Below, piece after piece: positions 1 through 8,241 of a stretch of 64,000 nucleotides of DNA. Under the pieces are notes generated by a model. The model did not search any database and was not told the DNA's origin. It was given only the letters and a program-made list of their open reading frames with translations. A program made the position numbers and the translations under genes. Source of the stretch: Zhihengliuella alba (GTDB taxonomy: Bacteria; Actinomycetota; Actinomycetes; Actinomycetales; Micrococcaceae); assembly GCF_039538765.1 (NCBI RefSeq), contig NZ_BAABCJ010000002.1, positions 434,001-498,000 of the forward strand, given 5' to 3'. Numbering within the stretch: the first letter of the stretch is position 1; each line of letters starts with the position of its first letter.

Positions 1-159
1 CGCGCCTCGGCCCCACGGTGGCCGCGCCCCGAGGGACACGTCAACAGGACTCCGGCGCTCAGCTTCACTTCAGACCGTGCTCTGCGGAATCGCCCAGCAG
101 CCCTTCAGGCGCCGTCGACCGCGTAGCCACGTCCCAGACTGCCACATAGTCACTGCAAG
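1..159. other. Unassigned left edge
   Basis: No gene can be supported here. On the minus strand a GTG at about position 77 could start a reading frame (VKLSAGVLL...) that runs off the left edge, faintly like the N-terminus of NUDIX hydrolases, but there is no clear ribosome binding site and only about 25 codons are visible. Confidence 0.2.
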
Positions 160-693
160 TCACAGTGACGTTGCGGTATGGAACGAACGGTCTCGGTAGA
201 TGAGCGGAGTGCCCTCCCCCGGGCCCTCCAGGACCTCGACGACCTCGGCCGCCACCAGGACCGATCCACCGATCGGCAGGCGCTCGAGGAGCCGGCAGCG
301 CAGCGCCCAGGGAGCGTCCACGAGCACGGGGTCGCCGTCGGCCGCGCGGTACCAGGTGCCCTGGGCGAAACGCTCGGCGCCCGGCGTGGAGAAGGCCCGG
401 ACGGCGTCGAGCTGCTCGGCGGCCATGAGGTGGACCACGACGTGCTCGGCCTCGAGGAGCCGCTGCGCCGACCGCCCGCCCGAGACGGAGAACGAGAGCA
501 CTGCGGGGTCGACGGCCACCGAGGCCACCGACGAGGCGGTGATGCCGACGGGGCCCGCCGCGGCGCCGTCGTCCCCCTCCGGGGCCATGGCCGTGACGAT
601 GGCGATGCCGGCCGGGTGGGAGCGGAACGCCCGGCGGAAGAGCTCCCCGGTCGCCGCGTGCTGCGCGGCCGTCTCCTGGTGCGTGATAGTCAT
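160..693 (-). CDS. Flavin reductase-domain protein, SoxR-type promoter
   Basis: Protein of 177 residues in the FMN-binding split-barrel (flavin reductase-like) family. The conserved N-terminal pattern is visible: FRSHPAGIAIVTA near residues 23-35, then GITASSVASVAVDPAVLSFSV at about 49-70, the segment that normally cradles the flavin. Members reduce FMN/FAD with NAD(P)H for a partner monooxygenase or act in detoxification; no monooxygenase is adjacent. The gene stands alone on the minus strand behind a SoxR-type box (761-782) and downstream of soxR, which suggests induction by redox-cycling compounds. The family is fairly certain, the substrate unknown. Confidence 0.85.
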   Translation of the reverse strand: MTITHQETAAQHAATGELFRRAFRSHPAGIAIVTAMAPEGDDGAAAGPVGITASSVASVAVDPAVLSFSVSGGRSAQRLLEAEHVVVHLMAAEQLDAVRAFSTPGAERFAQGTWYRAADGDPVLVDAPWALRCRLLERLPIGGSVLVAAEVVEVLEGPGEGTPLIYRDRSFHTATSL

Positions 694-753
694 GCCCTCG
701 CCTTCGCGTAGGTTCTCGCGTGCTGCGGCCCGGAACCCTCCCGGACACCACTC

Positions 754-784
754 ACGCTAGGACCTCAACTTTAGTTGAGGTCAA
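754..784 (-). promoter_or_regulatory. SoxR box inside a 19-bp-spacer promoter
   Basis: A near-perfect 22-bp palindrome, GACCTCAACT / TT / AGTTGAGGTC (761-782), matches the shape of known SoxR boxes. Read on the minus strand it lies between a -35-like TTGACC (784-779) and a -10-like TAGCGT (759-754) separated by exactly 19 bp, the over-long spacer typical of MerR-family activated promoters. It faces the flavin reductase gene starting at 693 and lies just past the 3' end of soxR. Confidence 0.85.
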
Positions 785-839
785 GGGAGATCGTCACGAT
801 GTGAGCCAATGCACACCGCATTGGAGGCTCGCACCCCGC

Positions 840-1301
840 TCAGATGTCGAGGGCGGGGGCGCCGGGGCCCTCGGTGCCGAGGACGTCGTCCGGATTGACC
901 ATGCGGCACGCTGTCAGCGAGAGGCAGCCGCAGCCGATGCAGCCGTCCAGCCGGTCCCGCAGGTGGGTCAGCCGGACGATCCGGTCCTCGATCACGTCCC
1001 GCCATGCGCTGGACATCCGCTGCCAGTCCTCCTGGCTGGGCACCCCGTCCCGGGGCAGATGCTCCAGGGCCGCCGCGACGGTCGCCAGGGGGATGCCCGC
1101 CCGCTGCGCCGCACGGATCACGGCGACGCGGCGCAGCACAGACCGCGGGTAGCGCCGCTGGTTTCCGGCGGTGCGTCGGCTGTGGATGAGCCCCTTGCGC
1201 TCGTAGAAGTGCAGGGCGGAGACCGCCAGGCCGCTGCGCTCGGCGAGCTGGCCGACGGTGAGCTCCTCCTCCGGATGCTGCTCCAACGGATGCTGCTCCA
1301 C
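840..1301 (-). CDS. soxR: Redox-sensitive transcriptional activator SoxR (MerR family)
   Basis: MerR-type regulator: an N-terminal winged HTH (LTVGQLAERSGLAVSALHFYERKGLI), the dimerisation helix, and the C-terminal [2Fe-2S] motif CIGCGCLSLTAC with the C-x2-C-x-C-x5-C spacing of SoxR, so all four cluster ligands are present. It senses superoxide or redox-cycling compounds by cluster oxidation and activates promoters with 19-bp spacers; one such promoter lies directly downstream at 754-784. The start is uncertain. The GTG at 1301 is chosen because the upstream gene stops at 1309; the frame stays open to an ATG at 1415, and an internal TTG is possible. Residues before LTVGQ are a short repeat (EQHPLEQHPEEE). 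Confidence 0.88.
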   Translation of the reverse strand: MEQHPLEQHPEEELTVGQLAERSGLAVSALHFYERKGLIHSRRTAGNQRRYPRSVLRRVAVIRAAQRAGIPLATVAAALEHLPRDGVPSQEDWQRMSSAWRDVIEDRIVRLTHLRDRLDGCIGCGCLSLTACRMVNPDDVLGTEGPGAPALDI

Positions 1302-1308
1302 CGGCCGC

Positions 1309-1587
1309 TCAGCCGCGGTGGGTGGTCTTGTAGGGCTGGCCCGCCTGGTCGTAGGTGATCCACTCCCCCACGGGCTCGCCGGCCTCGAAATGCCCCGAGC
1401 GCTTGAGCGTCCCATCCACGCGGTACCACTCCCAGTAGCCCGTGGGCTGGCCGTCCTCGACGCGGCCCTTGGACCAGCGAGTGGTGCCGTTGGCGTGGTA
1501 CTTGATGGTGAAGCCGTCCACGACCTCGCTGCGCTTGGGAGCGGGCCCGCCCGCCTTCTCGTCGCTCGTAGCTCTCTCGTCGCTCAC
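1309..1587 (-). CDS. MORN-repeat-like small protein
   Basis: The C-terminal about 65 residues contain toxin-antitoxin-antitoxin/MORN-like units: YHANGTTRWSKGRVEDGQPTG followed by YWEWYRVDGTLKRSGHFEAG and EWITYDQAG, i.e. repeated [W/F]-x-x-x-[D/N]G strands with GxW/GE turns. Such proteins are common in actinobacteria without known function. The start is uncertain: the GTG at 1587 has a GGTGG upstream and begins just before the conserved part, but the frame is open to an ATG at 1743 through a 21-bp tandem repeat. It ends 8 nt before the chosen soxR start, so the two may be co-transcribed. Confidence 0.6.
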   Translation of the reverse strand: MSDERATSDEKAGGPAPKRSEVVDGFTIKYHANGTTRWSKGRVEDGQPTGYWEWYRVDGTLKRSGHFEAGEPVGEWITYDQAGQPYKTTHRG

Positions 1588-1608
1588 TCGATCCACCGTC
1601 CGTCCCTC

Positions 1609-1662
1609 GTCCTCGGTCCCGTTGCGCCCGTCCTCGGTCCCTTTGCGCCCGTCGTCGGTCCG
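1609..1662. repeat. 21-bp tandem repeat, about 2.6 copies
   Basis: The unit GTCCTCGGTCCCGTTGCGCC (plus one C) occurs twice with one base change, followed by a partial third copy. It lies upstream of, or inside the N-terminus of, the MORN-like gene depending on which start is used; in the longer reading it encodes GTEDGRN-type repeats. The remaining DNA up to 1926 shows no other gene. Confidence 0.7.
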
Positions 1663-1926
1663 CGCCAGCTTCGCGGCCTGCCGGACCGCTGCGCGCGGGC
1701 CCGGCCGATGCCGTATTCCTGCCGGCAGTACCGTCAGGGCCACGCAGTGGCTAGTGTCGCCCTCGGGACCGCCATGGACCGTGCGGCCGACGCTCCGGCC
1801 TGCAGCGTCAAATGTACGCCGTCGCCGGGCTCACCGCCCGGCCGCCCATGGCCGGGGACCAAGCCAGGCCAGGAGGTACGGGCCAGGAGGACAGGCACCA
1901 CCGGGATTCGAGGGGATGGAGCGGGT

Positions 1927-2307
1927 ATGGACTTCCAGGAGGTCATGGAGACCGTCGGCAAGGCCGTCGACGTCGCCGGCGTGGCGGCGATCATCGTCGG
2001 CGTCGTCGTCGCCTCGGCGACGGCGCTCGGCGCACTGCTGCGCAGGGACGATCGCGACGGTGTCTACCACGCGTACCGGCGGCGACTCGGTCGCTCGATC
2101 CTGCTGGGCCTGGAGCTCCTCGTGGCTGCGGACATCATCCGCACGGTCGCGATCGAGCCGACCTACGATTCCGTGGGCGTCCTGGCGATCATCGTCCTGG
2201 TCCGAACGTTCCTGAGCTTCTCGCTGGAGCTCGAGATCACCGGGCGCTGGCCCTGGCAGAAGAGACCGCGCACGACGGCGGACGAACCGGCCCGCGAGCA
2301 CCGCTGA
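1927..2307 (+). CDS. DUF1622 family membrane protein
   Basis: Protein of 126 residues with a short amphipathic N-terminus (MDFQEVMETVGKAVDVAG), a first membrane helix at about 15-37, a basic loop RRDDRDGVYHAYRRRLGRSILLGLE and two further hydrophobic helices ending near residue 105 in FLSFSLELEITGRWPW. This arrangement, with the R-R-x-LG-R-x-[IL]LLGLE signature, is typical of DUF1622 proteins, whose function is unknown. The ATG at 1927 has GGAGCGGG upstream. The gene is alone on the plus strand, convergent with the paa operon. Confidence 0.82.
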   Translation: MDFQEVMETVGKAVDVAGVAAIIVGVVVASATALGALLRRDDRDGVYHAYRRRLGRSILLGLELLVAADIIRTVAIEPTYDSVGVLAIIVLVRTFLSFSLELEITGRWPWQKRPRTTADEPAREHR

Positions 2308-2322
2308 GAGGCCCGCGCCCTT

Positions 2323-3105
2323 TCAGCGACCGCGGAACTCCGGCTTCCGCTTCTCCTGGAAGGCGCTGAACCCCTCGGCGTAGTCCTCCGAGGCGCAGAG
2401 GTCCGCCTGGGCCTGGTTCTCCCGGGCCATCGACTCCCACAGCCCCAGCCGCTGGTCGCGGACCTGGGCCACGAGCTCCTTGGAGGCGCGGAAGGCGCCG
2501 GTGGCACCCAGGGCGACCCGCGCCGCCGTCGTCCGCGTGAAGTCGAGGACTTCCTCGGCCGGCAGGGACCGGCTGAACAGTCCCGAGCGGACGGCCTCCG
2601 CGCCGGAGATCAGCTCGGCCGTGTAGATCAGGTCCAGCGTGCGGTGCGCGCCCAACCGCTCGGTGAAGAGATAGTGCCCGCCGGAGTCCAGCGTGGCCCC
2701 GAGATTCGCGAACGGCGAGCCGATCTTGGCGTTCTCCGCGACGTAGACGACGTCGGTGGCGATCGCCAGGCCGAGCCCGACGCCCAGGCAGGCGCCCTGC
2801 ACGGCCGCGAAGGTCGGCGCGGGGAAGACGCTCATCTGCTGCAGCAACGGCTGGACGCGGCCGCCCAGGTAGCCGATCACGTCGTCGTCCGCCGGCACCA
2901 CGCCGGAGATGTCCCGGCCCGCGCAGAAGCCCCGTCCCTCGCCGCGCAGCACCAGGGCCCGCACGGTGCCGGCCTCTGCCGCCGCCGCGGCCTCGCCGTA
3001 GGCGCCGGCGAGCTCGGCGAGCGCCGCCTCGTCCAAGGAGTTCATCTTCTCGGGGGCGTTCAGGGCCACCTCGGCGATGCCGTCGGCGATGTTCAGGTCG
3101 ATCAC
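2323..3105 (-). CDS. paaG: Enoyl-CoA hydratase/isomerase, PaaG-like
   Basis: Crotonase-fold protein of 260 residues. The first oxyanion-hole motif is GRGFCAGRDISG (about 63-74) and the second is VQGACLGVGLGLAIATD (about 106-122). The catalytic acid expected in isomerase-type members appears in the LDSGGHY segment, while the Glu of typical hydratases after GACLG is missing. This and its place behind paaABCDE (68 nt gap) suggest PaaG, which isomerises ring-1,2-epoxyphenylacetyl-CoA to an oxepin, but a generic hydratase is possible. Start: GTG at 3105 behind GAGGAGC. Confidence 0.8.
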   Translation of the reverse strand: MIDLNIADGIAEVALNAPEKMNSLDEAALAELAGAYGEAAAAAEAGTVRALVLRGEGRGFCAGRDISGVVPADDDVIGYLGGRVQPLLQQMSVFPAPTFAAVQGACLGVGLGLAIATDVVYVAENAKIGSPFANLGATLDSGGHYLFTERLGAHRTLDLIYTAELISGAEAVRSGLFSRSLPAEEVLDFTRTTAARVALGATGAFRASKELVAQVRDQRLGLWESMARENQAQADLCASEDYAEGFSAFQEKRKPEFRGR

Positions 3106-3173
3106 GATGCTCCTCGGGGCCGCTGGGGCGGATGGGTTCGGCTGGATTCGGTCAGTCGGGGAAGGGACGCGGA

Positions 3174-4400
3174 TCAGGCGTCGAAGTCGACGGAGACCGC
3201 GTCGCTGGTGGGGCGGGACTGGCAGGTCAGGACGTAGCCGGCATCGATCTCGTCCGGCTCGAGCGCATAGTTCTCCGCCATCTTCACGGTGCCGCCCGTC
3301 AGCTTGGCGCGGCACGTGCCGCACACGCCGCCGGCGCACGCGAACGGGACGTCCGGACGGGCCCGCAGGGCCGCATTGAGGATCGTCTCGCCGGCGGCGA
3401 CGGGCGACTGGACCTCTCCGGACAGCCCGTCGAGGCGGAACTCGATCTTGTAGTTCTCTCCGTCCTCGTCGGCCTGGACCGCGCGCCCGATGTGCCCCTC
3501 TGGCTTCTGCGGCTGGCCGGTGGTGAACAGCTCGAACCGGATCCGGTCCGCGTCCACGCCCCGGCGCGCCAGGGTGTCGCGGGCCAGCTGCACCAGCTCG
3601 AACGGCCCGCAGAGGAACCACTCGTCGACCTCCTCGGCACGGATGACGTTCTCGAGCAGTCGCGTCAGCTTCTCGGAGTCGATCCGGCCGGAGAGCAGCG
3701 GGGAGATCCGCTGCTCCCGGGAGAGCACGTGGTGCAGGGCGAAGCGGGACGGGTACCGGTCCTTGAGGTCCGCCAGCTCCTCGAGGAACATGACGTCCGC
3801 GGACGCCCGGTTCGCATAGACCAGGTCGAAGCGCGTGTTCTCGTTGGCGGCCAGGACGGTGCGCGCGATCGCGATGACGGGCGTGATGCCGGAACCGGCC
3901 GCGACGGCGACGAAGTTGTGCTCGGTGTCCGTGTCGATCGACGCCGGATCGTTCAGGCCCGTGATCTTCTTCGAGACGAACGCGCCCGCCGGGCTCATCA
4001 CGTCGATCCGGTCGCCGGCGGCGAGCTCCTCGTTGGCCCACGTGGAGAAGATGCCGCCGAGGTCCCGCTTGATGGCCACCCGGATCTCGCCGGGCGTCGG
4101 CTCGGCGCAGATCGAGTAGCTGCGCCGCACCTCGTGCACGTTGCCCTCGGCGTCGGGCAGCTCCTTGCGCAGGGCCACGTACTGGCCCGGCAGGTAGTCG
4201 AACTCGCCCTCGAGGCCGGCCGGCACCGCGAACGTCACCTCGATCGCCTCGGCGGTCAGCCGGCGCACGCCGGCGACCTCCAGGGGGTGGAAGGACGCGC
4301 GACGGCGGGGCGCCGCACCGTCCTGACCGGCCGGCGTCGAACCCGGCTCCCCGTCCGGCGCGGGCATGGCGGCGCCTGCGGCCGCAGTGGTTTCAGTCAT
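3174..4400 (-). CDS. paaE: Phenylacetyl-CoA epoxidase reductase PaaE
   Basis: Protein of 408 residues. It begins with an about 35-residue Ala/Pro-rich extension, then an FAD/NAD(P)H oxidoreductase module (flavin motif RRSYSICAEP, nucleotide motif AAGSGITPVIAI, and CGPFELV), then a C-terminal plant-type ferredoxin with CAGGVCGTCRAKLTGG and the distal Cys in LTCQSRP. PaaE passes electrons from NADPH to the di-iron centre of PaaA. It overlaps paaD by the ATGA tetranucleotide, which indicates translational coupling. Length and domain order match the family. Confidence 0.96.
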   Translation of the reverse strand: MTETTAAAGAAMPAPDGEPGSTPAGQDGAAPRRRASFHPLEVAGVRRLTAEAIEVTFAVPAGLEGEFDYLPGQYVALRKELPDAEGNVHEVRRSYSICAEPTPGEIRVAIKRDLGGIFSTWANEELAAGDRIDVMSPAGAFVSKKITGLNDPASIDTDTEHNFVAVAAGSGITPVIAIARTVLAANENTRFDLVYANRASADVMFLEELADLKDRYPSRFALHHVLSREQRISPLLSGRIDSEKLTRLLENVIRAEEVDEWFLCGPFELVQLARDTLARRGVDADRIRFELFTTGQPQKPEGHIGRAVQADEDGENYKIEFRLDGLSGEVQSPVAAGETILNAALRARPDVPFACAGGVCGTCRAKLTGGTVKMAENYALEPDEIDAGYVLTCQSRPTSDAVSVDFDA

Positions 4401-4900
4401 GAGAGCACCTTGAAGTAGTCGAATGGCTCCAGGCAGTCCAGGCACTGGTAGAGCGCCTTGCAGGACGTGGAGCCGAAGCGGGAGAGTTCCTTGGTCTTCA
4501 GCGAGTGGCACCGCGGGCACTTGACGGTCAGGCCGACGGTGACGCGGCCGCGGTGGCCGGTGCCGGTGGGCGGGGCGATGCCGTACTCGGCCAGCTTCGC
4601 CTTGCCCTCCTCCGTCATCCAGTCCGTGCTCCAGGCCGGGGAGAGCACCAGCTCGATCCGCGACGCGATCCCGCGGGCCGCGAACACCTTCTCCAGGTCC
4701 ACGCGGATGGTCTCCATCGCGGGGCAGCCGGAGTAGGTGGGGGTGATGGTCACGGCGACGGTCCCGTCCGGGTCCACCGCGACGTCGCGGAGGATGCCCA
4801 GGTCCTCGATGCTCAGCACCGGGATCTCCGGATCCGTCACCTGGGCCGCGATCCGCCGCAGCTCCGCCACGTCCATCTGATGCGCTGTGGTGGCCACCAT
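4397..4900 (-). CDS. paaD: Phenylacetyl-CoA epoxidase subunit PaaD
   Basis: Protein of 167 residues with the MIP18/DUF59 fold: DPEIPVLSIEDLGILRDV near residues 23-40 and the Cys-containing SGCPA loop. A C-terminal zinc-ribbon-like segment carries CPRCHS and CLDC pairs, as in PaaD. It is thought to help mature the Fe-S or di-iron components of the epoxidase. The ATG at 4900 is preferred because GAGG lies 5 nt upstream; a GTG at 4906 is possible. Overlaps paaE by 4 nt. Confidence 0.94.
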   Translation of the reverse strand: MVATTAHQMDVAELRRIAAQVTDPEIPVLSIEDLGILRDVAVDPDGTVAVTITPTYSGCPAMETIRVDLEKVFAARGIASRIELVLSPAWSTDWMTEEGKAKLAEYGIAPPTGTGHRGRVTVGLTVKCPRCHSLKTKELSRFGSTSCKALYQCLDCLEPFDYFKVLS

Positions 4901-4947
4901 GTTCACCTCGTCTCTCGCTCTCTGTGCGGCGCCCGGCCTGCTGCCGG

Positions 4948-5838
4948 CTACCAGCCGGCGCCGGGATGCTTACGGGCCAGGACCTGCATCTCGGCCAGCA
5001 GGTAGCCCAGGTGCTCGGAGTGCTCGCCGCGGCGGCCGCCGCCCATGGCGAACGGCACCTGCGGGACCTCGAGCCCGGCCTCGGCCAGGACCGCTGCGAT
5101 CTGCTCGTCCCACGCGGCGCGCAGCGTCGACGGCGCGACGCCCACGCCGGTGGCCACGACGTCGTCCTGCAGTCCCCGGTCCGTGTACGGCTGGTCGTCG
5201 AAGAGCTCGCCGACGTACGGCCACAGGTCCTCGATGGCACGGCGGATCCGAGCGGCCGACTCGTCGGTGCCGCGGCCGAGCCGCAGGGTCCACTGCACGG
5301 CGTGGTCGCGGTGGTAGTCGACCTCCTTGACGGCCTTGGCCGCGATGGCGGCGATGGTGGAGTCCGTGGACTCGGCCAGCCGCTGGTACAGCAGGTCCTG
5401 GTAGACGGAGACGAACAGCTGGCGGGCGATGGTCACGCCGAAGTCGCCGTTGGGCTGCTCCACGAGATGGCTGGAGCGGAACTCATCCTCCTCGCGCCAG
5501 TAGGCCAGATCGTCCTCGGTCTTGCCCCAGAACTTGCCGGCGTAGGTGAGGAAGGAACGCGCATGGCCGAGCTGGTCCAGCGCGATGTTGCCGAGCGCGA
5601 TGTCCTCCTCGATCTCCGGGGCGCGGGAGATCCACCAGGAGAGCCGCTGGGCCAGGATCAGGGCGTCGTCGCCCAGCCACAGTGCGTACTCGGCGACGGC
5701 CTCGGACGACGGCGGCTCGCCCTGGACGGCGATGTCCTCCGGTCGGAGGGCGTTGCCGGGGGTGACGCGCGTGGCCGAGGCGGTGATGTCGCCGAAGCTC
5801 TGGAACTCGTCCAGATCGGCGGTCTCGCGGCTGCTCAC
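4948..5838 (-). CDS. paaC: Phenylacetyl-CoA epoxidase structural subunit PaaC
   Basis: Protein of 296 residues in the ferritin-like PaaA/PaaC family, with EEDIALGNIALDQLGHARSFL and KEVDYHRDHAVQWTLRLGRG, the degenerate helices that pack against PaaA in the (AC)2 core of the multicomponent epoxidase. It starts with GTG in a GTGA overlap with paaB (stop at 5835), so translation is coupled. The 47 nt gap to paaD is within operon range. Length is slightly above the usual 250 because of a Ser/Asp-rich N-terminal extension. Confidence 0.95.
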   Translation of the reverse strand: MSSRETADLDEFQSFGDITASATRVTPGNALRPEDIAVQGEPPSSEAVAEYALWLGDDALILAQRLSWWISRAPEIEEDIALGNIALDQLGHARSFLTYAGKFWGKTEDDLAYWREEDEFRSSHLVEQPNGDFGVTIARQLFVSVYQDLLYQRLAESTDSTIAAIAAKAVKEVDYHRDHAVQWTLRLGRGTDESAARIRRAIEDLWPYVGELFDDQPYTDRGLQDDVVATGVGVAPSTLRAAWDEQIAAVLAEAGLEVPQVPFAMGGGRRGEHSEHLGYLLAEMQVLARKHPGAGW

Positions 5839-6125
5839 AGGTGCTTCACCCCTTCGCTCTTCGTGTAGTACGTGGCGTGGCGGTAGTCCTTGCCCTTGGG
5901 CGACTCGAAGAACTGGTCTTTCGCGCCGGGATCGGAGGCGATGATGTCCTCTGAGCGGACCACCCAGATGGAGACGCCCTCGTTGCGGCGCGTGTAGAGG
6001 TCCCGCGCGTTGCGCAGGGCCATCTCCTGGTCCGGAGCGTGCAGGGAGCCGGCGTGGACGTGGGAGAGCCCGCGCGACGAGCGGACGAAGACCTCCCAGA
6101 GGGGCCAGATGGTGGTGTCGGTCAT
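5835..6125 (-). CDS. paaB: Phenylacetyl-CoA epoxidase subunit PaaB
   Basis: Protein of 96 residues from the start chosen here. It carries the family's hallmark WPLWEVFVRSSRGLSHVHAGSL at the N-terminus, followed by MALRNARDLYTRRNEGVSIWVV and KDYRHATYYT. PaaB bridges PaaAC trimers in the epoxidase. The ATG at 6125 aligns with the family start; an in-frame upstream ATG at 6146 would overlap paaA by 17 nt and is less likely. It lies 4 nt after paaA. Confidence 0.95.
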   Translation of the reverse strand: MTDTTIWPLWEVFVRSSRGLSHVHAGSLHAPDQEMALRNARDLYTRRNEGVSIWVVRSEDIIASDPGAKDQFFESPKGKDYRHATYYTKSEGVKHL

Positions 6126-6129
6126 CGGA

Positions 6130-7125
6130 TCAGGCCGCCTTCTCATTGGTCTTCGCCGCGTAGGCGGCTGCTGCTTCGCGCACCCAGGCGCCGTCCTCGT
6201 GAGCCTCGCGGCGGCGCTGCAGGCGCTGGGCGTTGCAGGGGCCGTTGCCGGCGAGGACCGCCTTGAACTCGTCCCAGTTCAGGTCCTGGTGGATCCACTT
6301 GCCGGACTCCTCGTCGAAGCGCAGGTCCGGATCCGGCAGGGTGAGGCCCAGGACCTTCGCCTGCTCCACGATCATGCCGACGAACCGCTGGCGCAGGTCG
6401 TCGTTCGAGAAGCGCTTGATGTTCCAGGCCATGGACTGCTTGGAGTTCGGGGAGTCGGCGTCCGGCGGGCCGAACATCATCAGGGAGGGCTCGTAGAAGC
6501 GGTTCACGGCGTCCTGCGCCATCTTCTTCTGCTCCGCCGTGCCGCGGGAGAGCTCCAGCAGGATCTCGAATCCCTGACGCTGGTGGAAGGACTCCTCCTT
6601 GCAGATGCGCACCATGGCGCGGCCGTAGGGGCCGTAGGAGGCGCGGCACAGCGGCACCTGGTTGGCGATGGCGGCGCCGTCGACCAGCCAGCCGATCGCC
6701 CCCATATCGGCCCAGGTGCGGGCCGGATAGTTGAAGATCGAGGAGTACTTGGCGCGGCCCGTCAGGAGCTGCTCGTTGAGCACGTGGCGCGGCGTGCCGA
6801 GGGTCTCGGCGGCCGAGTAGAGGTAGAGGCCGTGGCCCGCCTCGTCCTGGACCTTGGCCATGAGGATGGCCTTGCGCTTCAGGCTCGGTGCGCGTGTGAT
6901 CCAGTTGGCCTCCGGCTGCATGCCGATGATCTCGGAGTGCGCGTGCTGGGACACCTGCCGGGTCAGCGTCTTGCGGTAGCCCTCCGGCATCCAGTCACGC
7001 GGCTCGATCCGGGAGTCCTGCGCGATGATCTCGTCGAAGCGCGCCTGGCCTGCCTCGTCCTCGGGCGACAGGACCGCCTGCAGGCGCCCGCCGTCGCCGG
7101 CCTGCGTGCTGGTGTGCTCAGCCAT
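6130..7125 (-). CDS. paaA: Phenylacetyl-CoA 1,2-epoxidase catalytic subunit PaaA
   Basis: Protein of 331 residues. The carboxylate-bridged di-iron ligands are visible in QDEAGHGLYLYSAAE and in KEESFHQRQGFEILLELS, the two E-x2-H motifs of the PaaA ferritin-like core. The enzyme inserts one O2 atom into phenylacetyl-CoA to give the 1,2-epoxide. First gene of paaABCDE(G). The ATG at 7125 matches the family start (MAEHTS); longer frame-open sequence upstream is promoter DNA. A TetR-type palindrome (7170-7185) lies 45 nt upstream. Confidence 0.96.
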   Translation of the reverse strand: MAEHTSTQAGDGGRLQAVLSPEDEAGQARFDEIIAQDSRIEPRDWMPEGYRKTLTRQVSQHAHSEIIGMQPEANWITRAPSLKRKAILMAKVQDEAGHGLYLYSAAETLGTPRHVLNEQLLTGRAKYSSIFNYPARTWADMGAIGWLVDGAAIANQVPLCRASYGPYGRAMVRICKEESFHQRQGFEILLELSRGTAEQKKMAQDAVNRFYEPSLMMFGPPDADSPNSKQSMAWNIKRFSNDDLRQRFVGMIVEQAKVLGLTLPDPDLRFDEESGKWIHQDLNWDEFKAVLAGNGPCNAQRLQRRREAHEDGAWVREAAAAYAAKTNEKAA

Positions 7126-7169
7126 GGTGACCTCACTCGTCGTACGTTCGATGGCGGTCGGATTATTTA

Positions 7170-7185
7170 CTGACCGTTCGTTCAG
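7170..7185. promoter_or_regulatory. Putative PaaR operator, paaA promoter
   Basis: The 16-mer CTGACCGTTCGTTCAG is an imperfect palindrome of form CTGA-n-CG-nn-CG-n-TCAG. The same pattern occurs in front of paaZ (31061-31076) and, more diverged, paaI (18636-18651). It is AT-flanked (TTATTTA), unlike the rest of the locus, as expected of a promoter. Confidence 0.75.
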
Positions 7186-7188
7186 GAT

Positions 7189-8241
7189 ATGCGGACCGAG
7201 CCGAGTGGTCAACACCACAGGGCGGTGTGGGCCGGAGGACACTCCTACGCAGGGACCTTCGGCCCATGGATTCAATTCGGCCTCCAGCGACTTCTCCTCC
7301 ACAGGGCTGTTGAGGGTCTTGGTCGTGCACAGGCGGGATGTCGTCCCGGGCGTGGAGGGCGGTGCGGGGCGAGGAGGGGTATGGATTTCAGCGGCGGAGT
7401 GAGCGGGGCAGGCGAGGTGCCAGCAGGGACCGCGGGCGCCTCGCCTGCTGCCGTGCCGGCGCGCGCTGCCTGTTTCGATGCTCGGCCAGCATCTGGTGCC
7501 GACCGGTTTGTAGCGGATCGGTCCGCGGGACCAGGCCTGGTCCTACCCCAGCCCATGCCGTCTCCGCTGCCACCTCAGACAATGCCATATGGGACGTCAC
7601 CGCTACCGTAGACATTGGCCCCCAGGCCTCGGGCTCGCCGCATGCGGCGGATCAACTGGACCGTTGGGAGGCCGCGTTGTCGCCGTAGCACGGGTTGTGG
7701 TGGAGACGGCCGAGGTGGCCTGCGGATCAGATCTCGCTCGAAATGCGCGAAAACTCCGATTAACATCCGCACGCAAGCGGTGTCGACCAGAGCCTCGGCC
7801 CGCGCCTCTGCCTGCTGGACTGGAATCTAGACCCGGGCATACCCAAAGAGGTGTCCGACCCGGCCCACGTGTTGGTCGCCATAGCCATAAACCTAGCCGT
7901 TTCCCCTTGGGACCAATCACGTTGAACCGAAGGTTTTGAAGCGCACCACAGCGGATCGCCTCGAAGACCCAGCGCCATCGAAAGATGGTGCATTAGACGC
8001 CAATAGTCGTACACACTGCGTACTAGTATCCGCAGGCGGGACATTCTGCAAGTCAAGTTGGCGACGAAACCGCGAGCGACAGGCAATCGTCGAAACTCGG
8101 GCGTCTGCTGGGACAATAACGACACTATCCACACCCGCCCGCGATCGGCCGGTCACAAAGTCGTTCTCGGCGCTCCATTGCGGCATTTTCCTCGGTGCTT
8201 TGCGGCTCGCATCCATGAACTGGCACCGAGCGGCACCGACG
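7189..8241. other. Intergenic DNA, decayed island, left part
   Basis: No intact gene is supported. From about 7190 to 7600 the DNA is GC-rich. A 76-codon frame from an ATG at 7381 with GAGGAGGGG upstream (MDFSGGVSGAGEVP...) ends at 7611; it is Pro/Ala-rich and unlike any family I know, so it is not called. A possible recombinase relic lies at 7600-7830. From about 7900 the GC content falls clearly and no frame looks coding until the gene at 8242. Confidence 0.5.
7578..7830 (-). pseudogene. Possible serine recombinase (resolvase/invertase) relic
   Basis: On the minus strand the frame reads ...VRMLIGVFAHFERDLIRR..., very close to the conserved resolvase helix 'GxFAEFERDLIRER' that joins the catalytic and DNA-binding domains. 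It continues with GLPTVQLIRRMRRARGLGANVY, resembling the Hin-type C-terminal HTH. No N-terminal catalytic Ser region follows upstream, so it is at most a fragment. The short length makes this a moderate call. Confidence 0.45.

Noticed and set aside
7381..7611. 76-codon frame with a good GAGGAGGGG upstream
   Set aside because: No recognisable family, Pro/Ala-rich composition and location in decayed DNA; the ribosome-binding-like sequence alone is too weak in this base composition.
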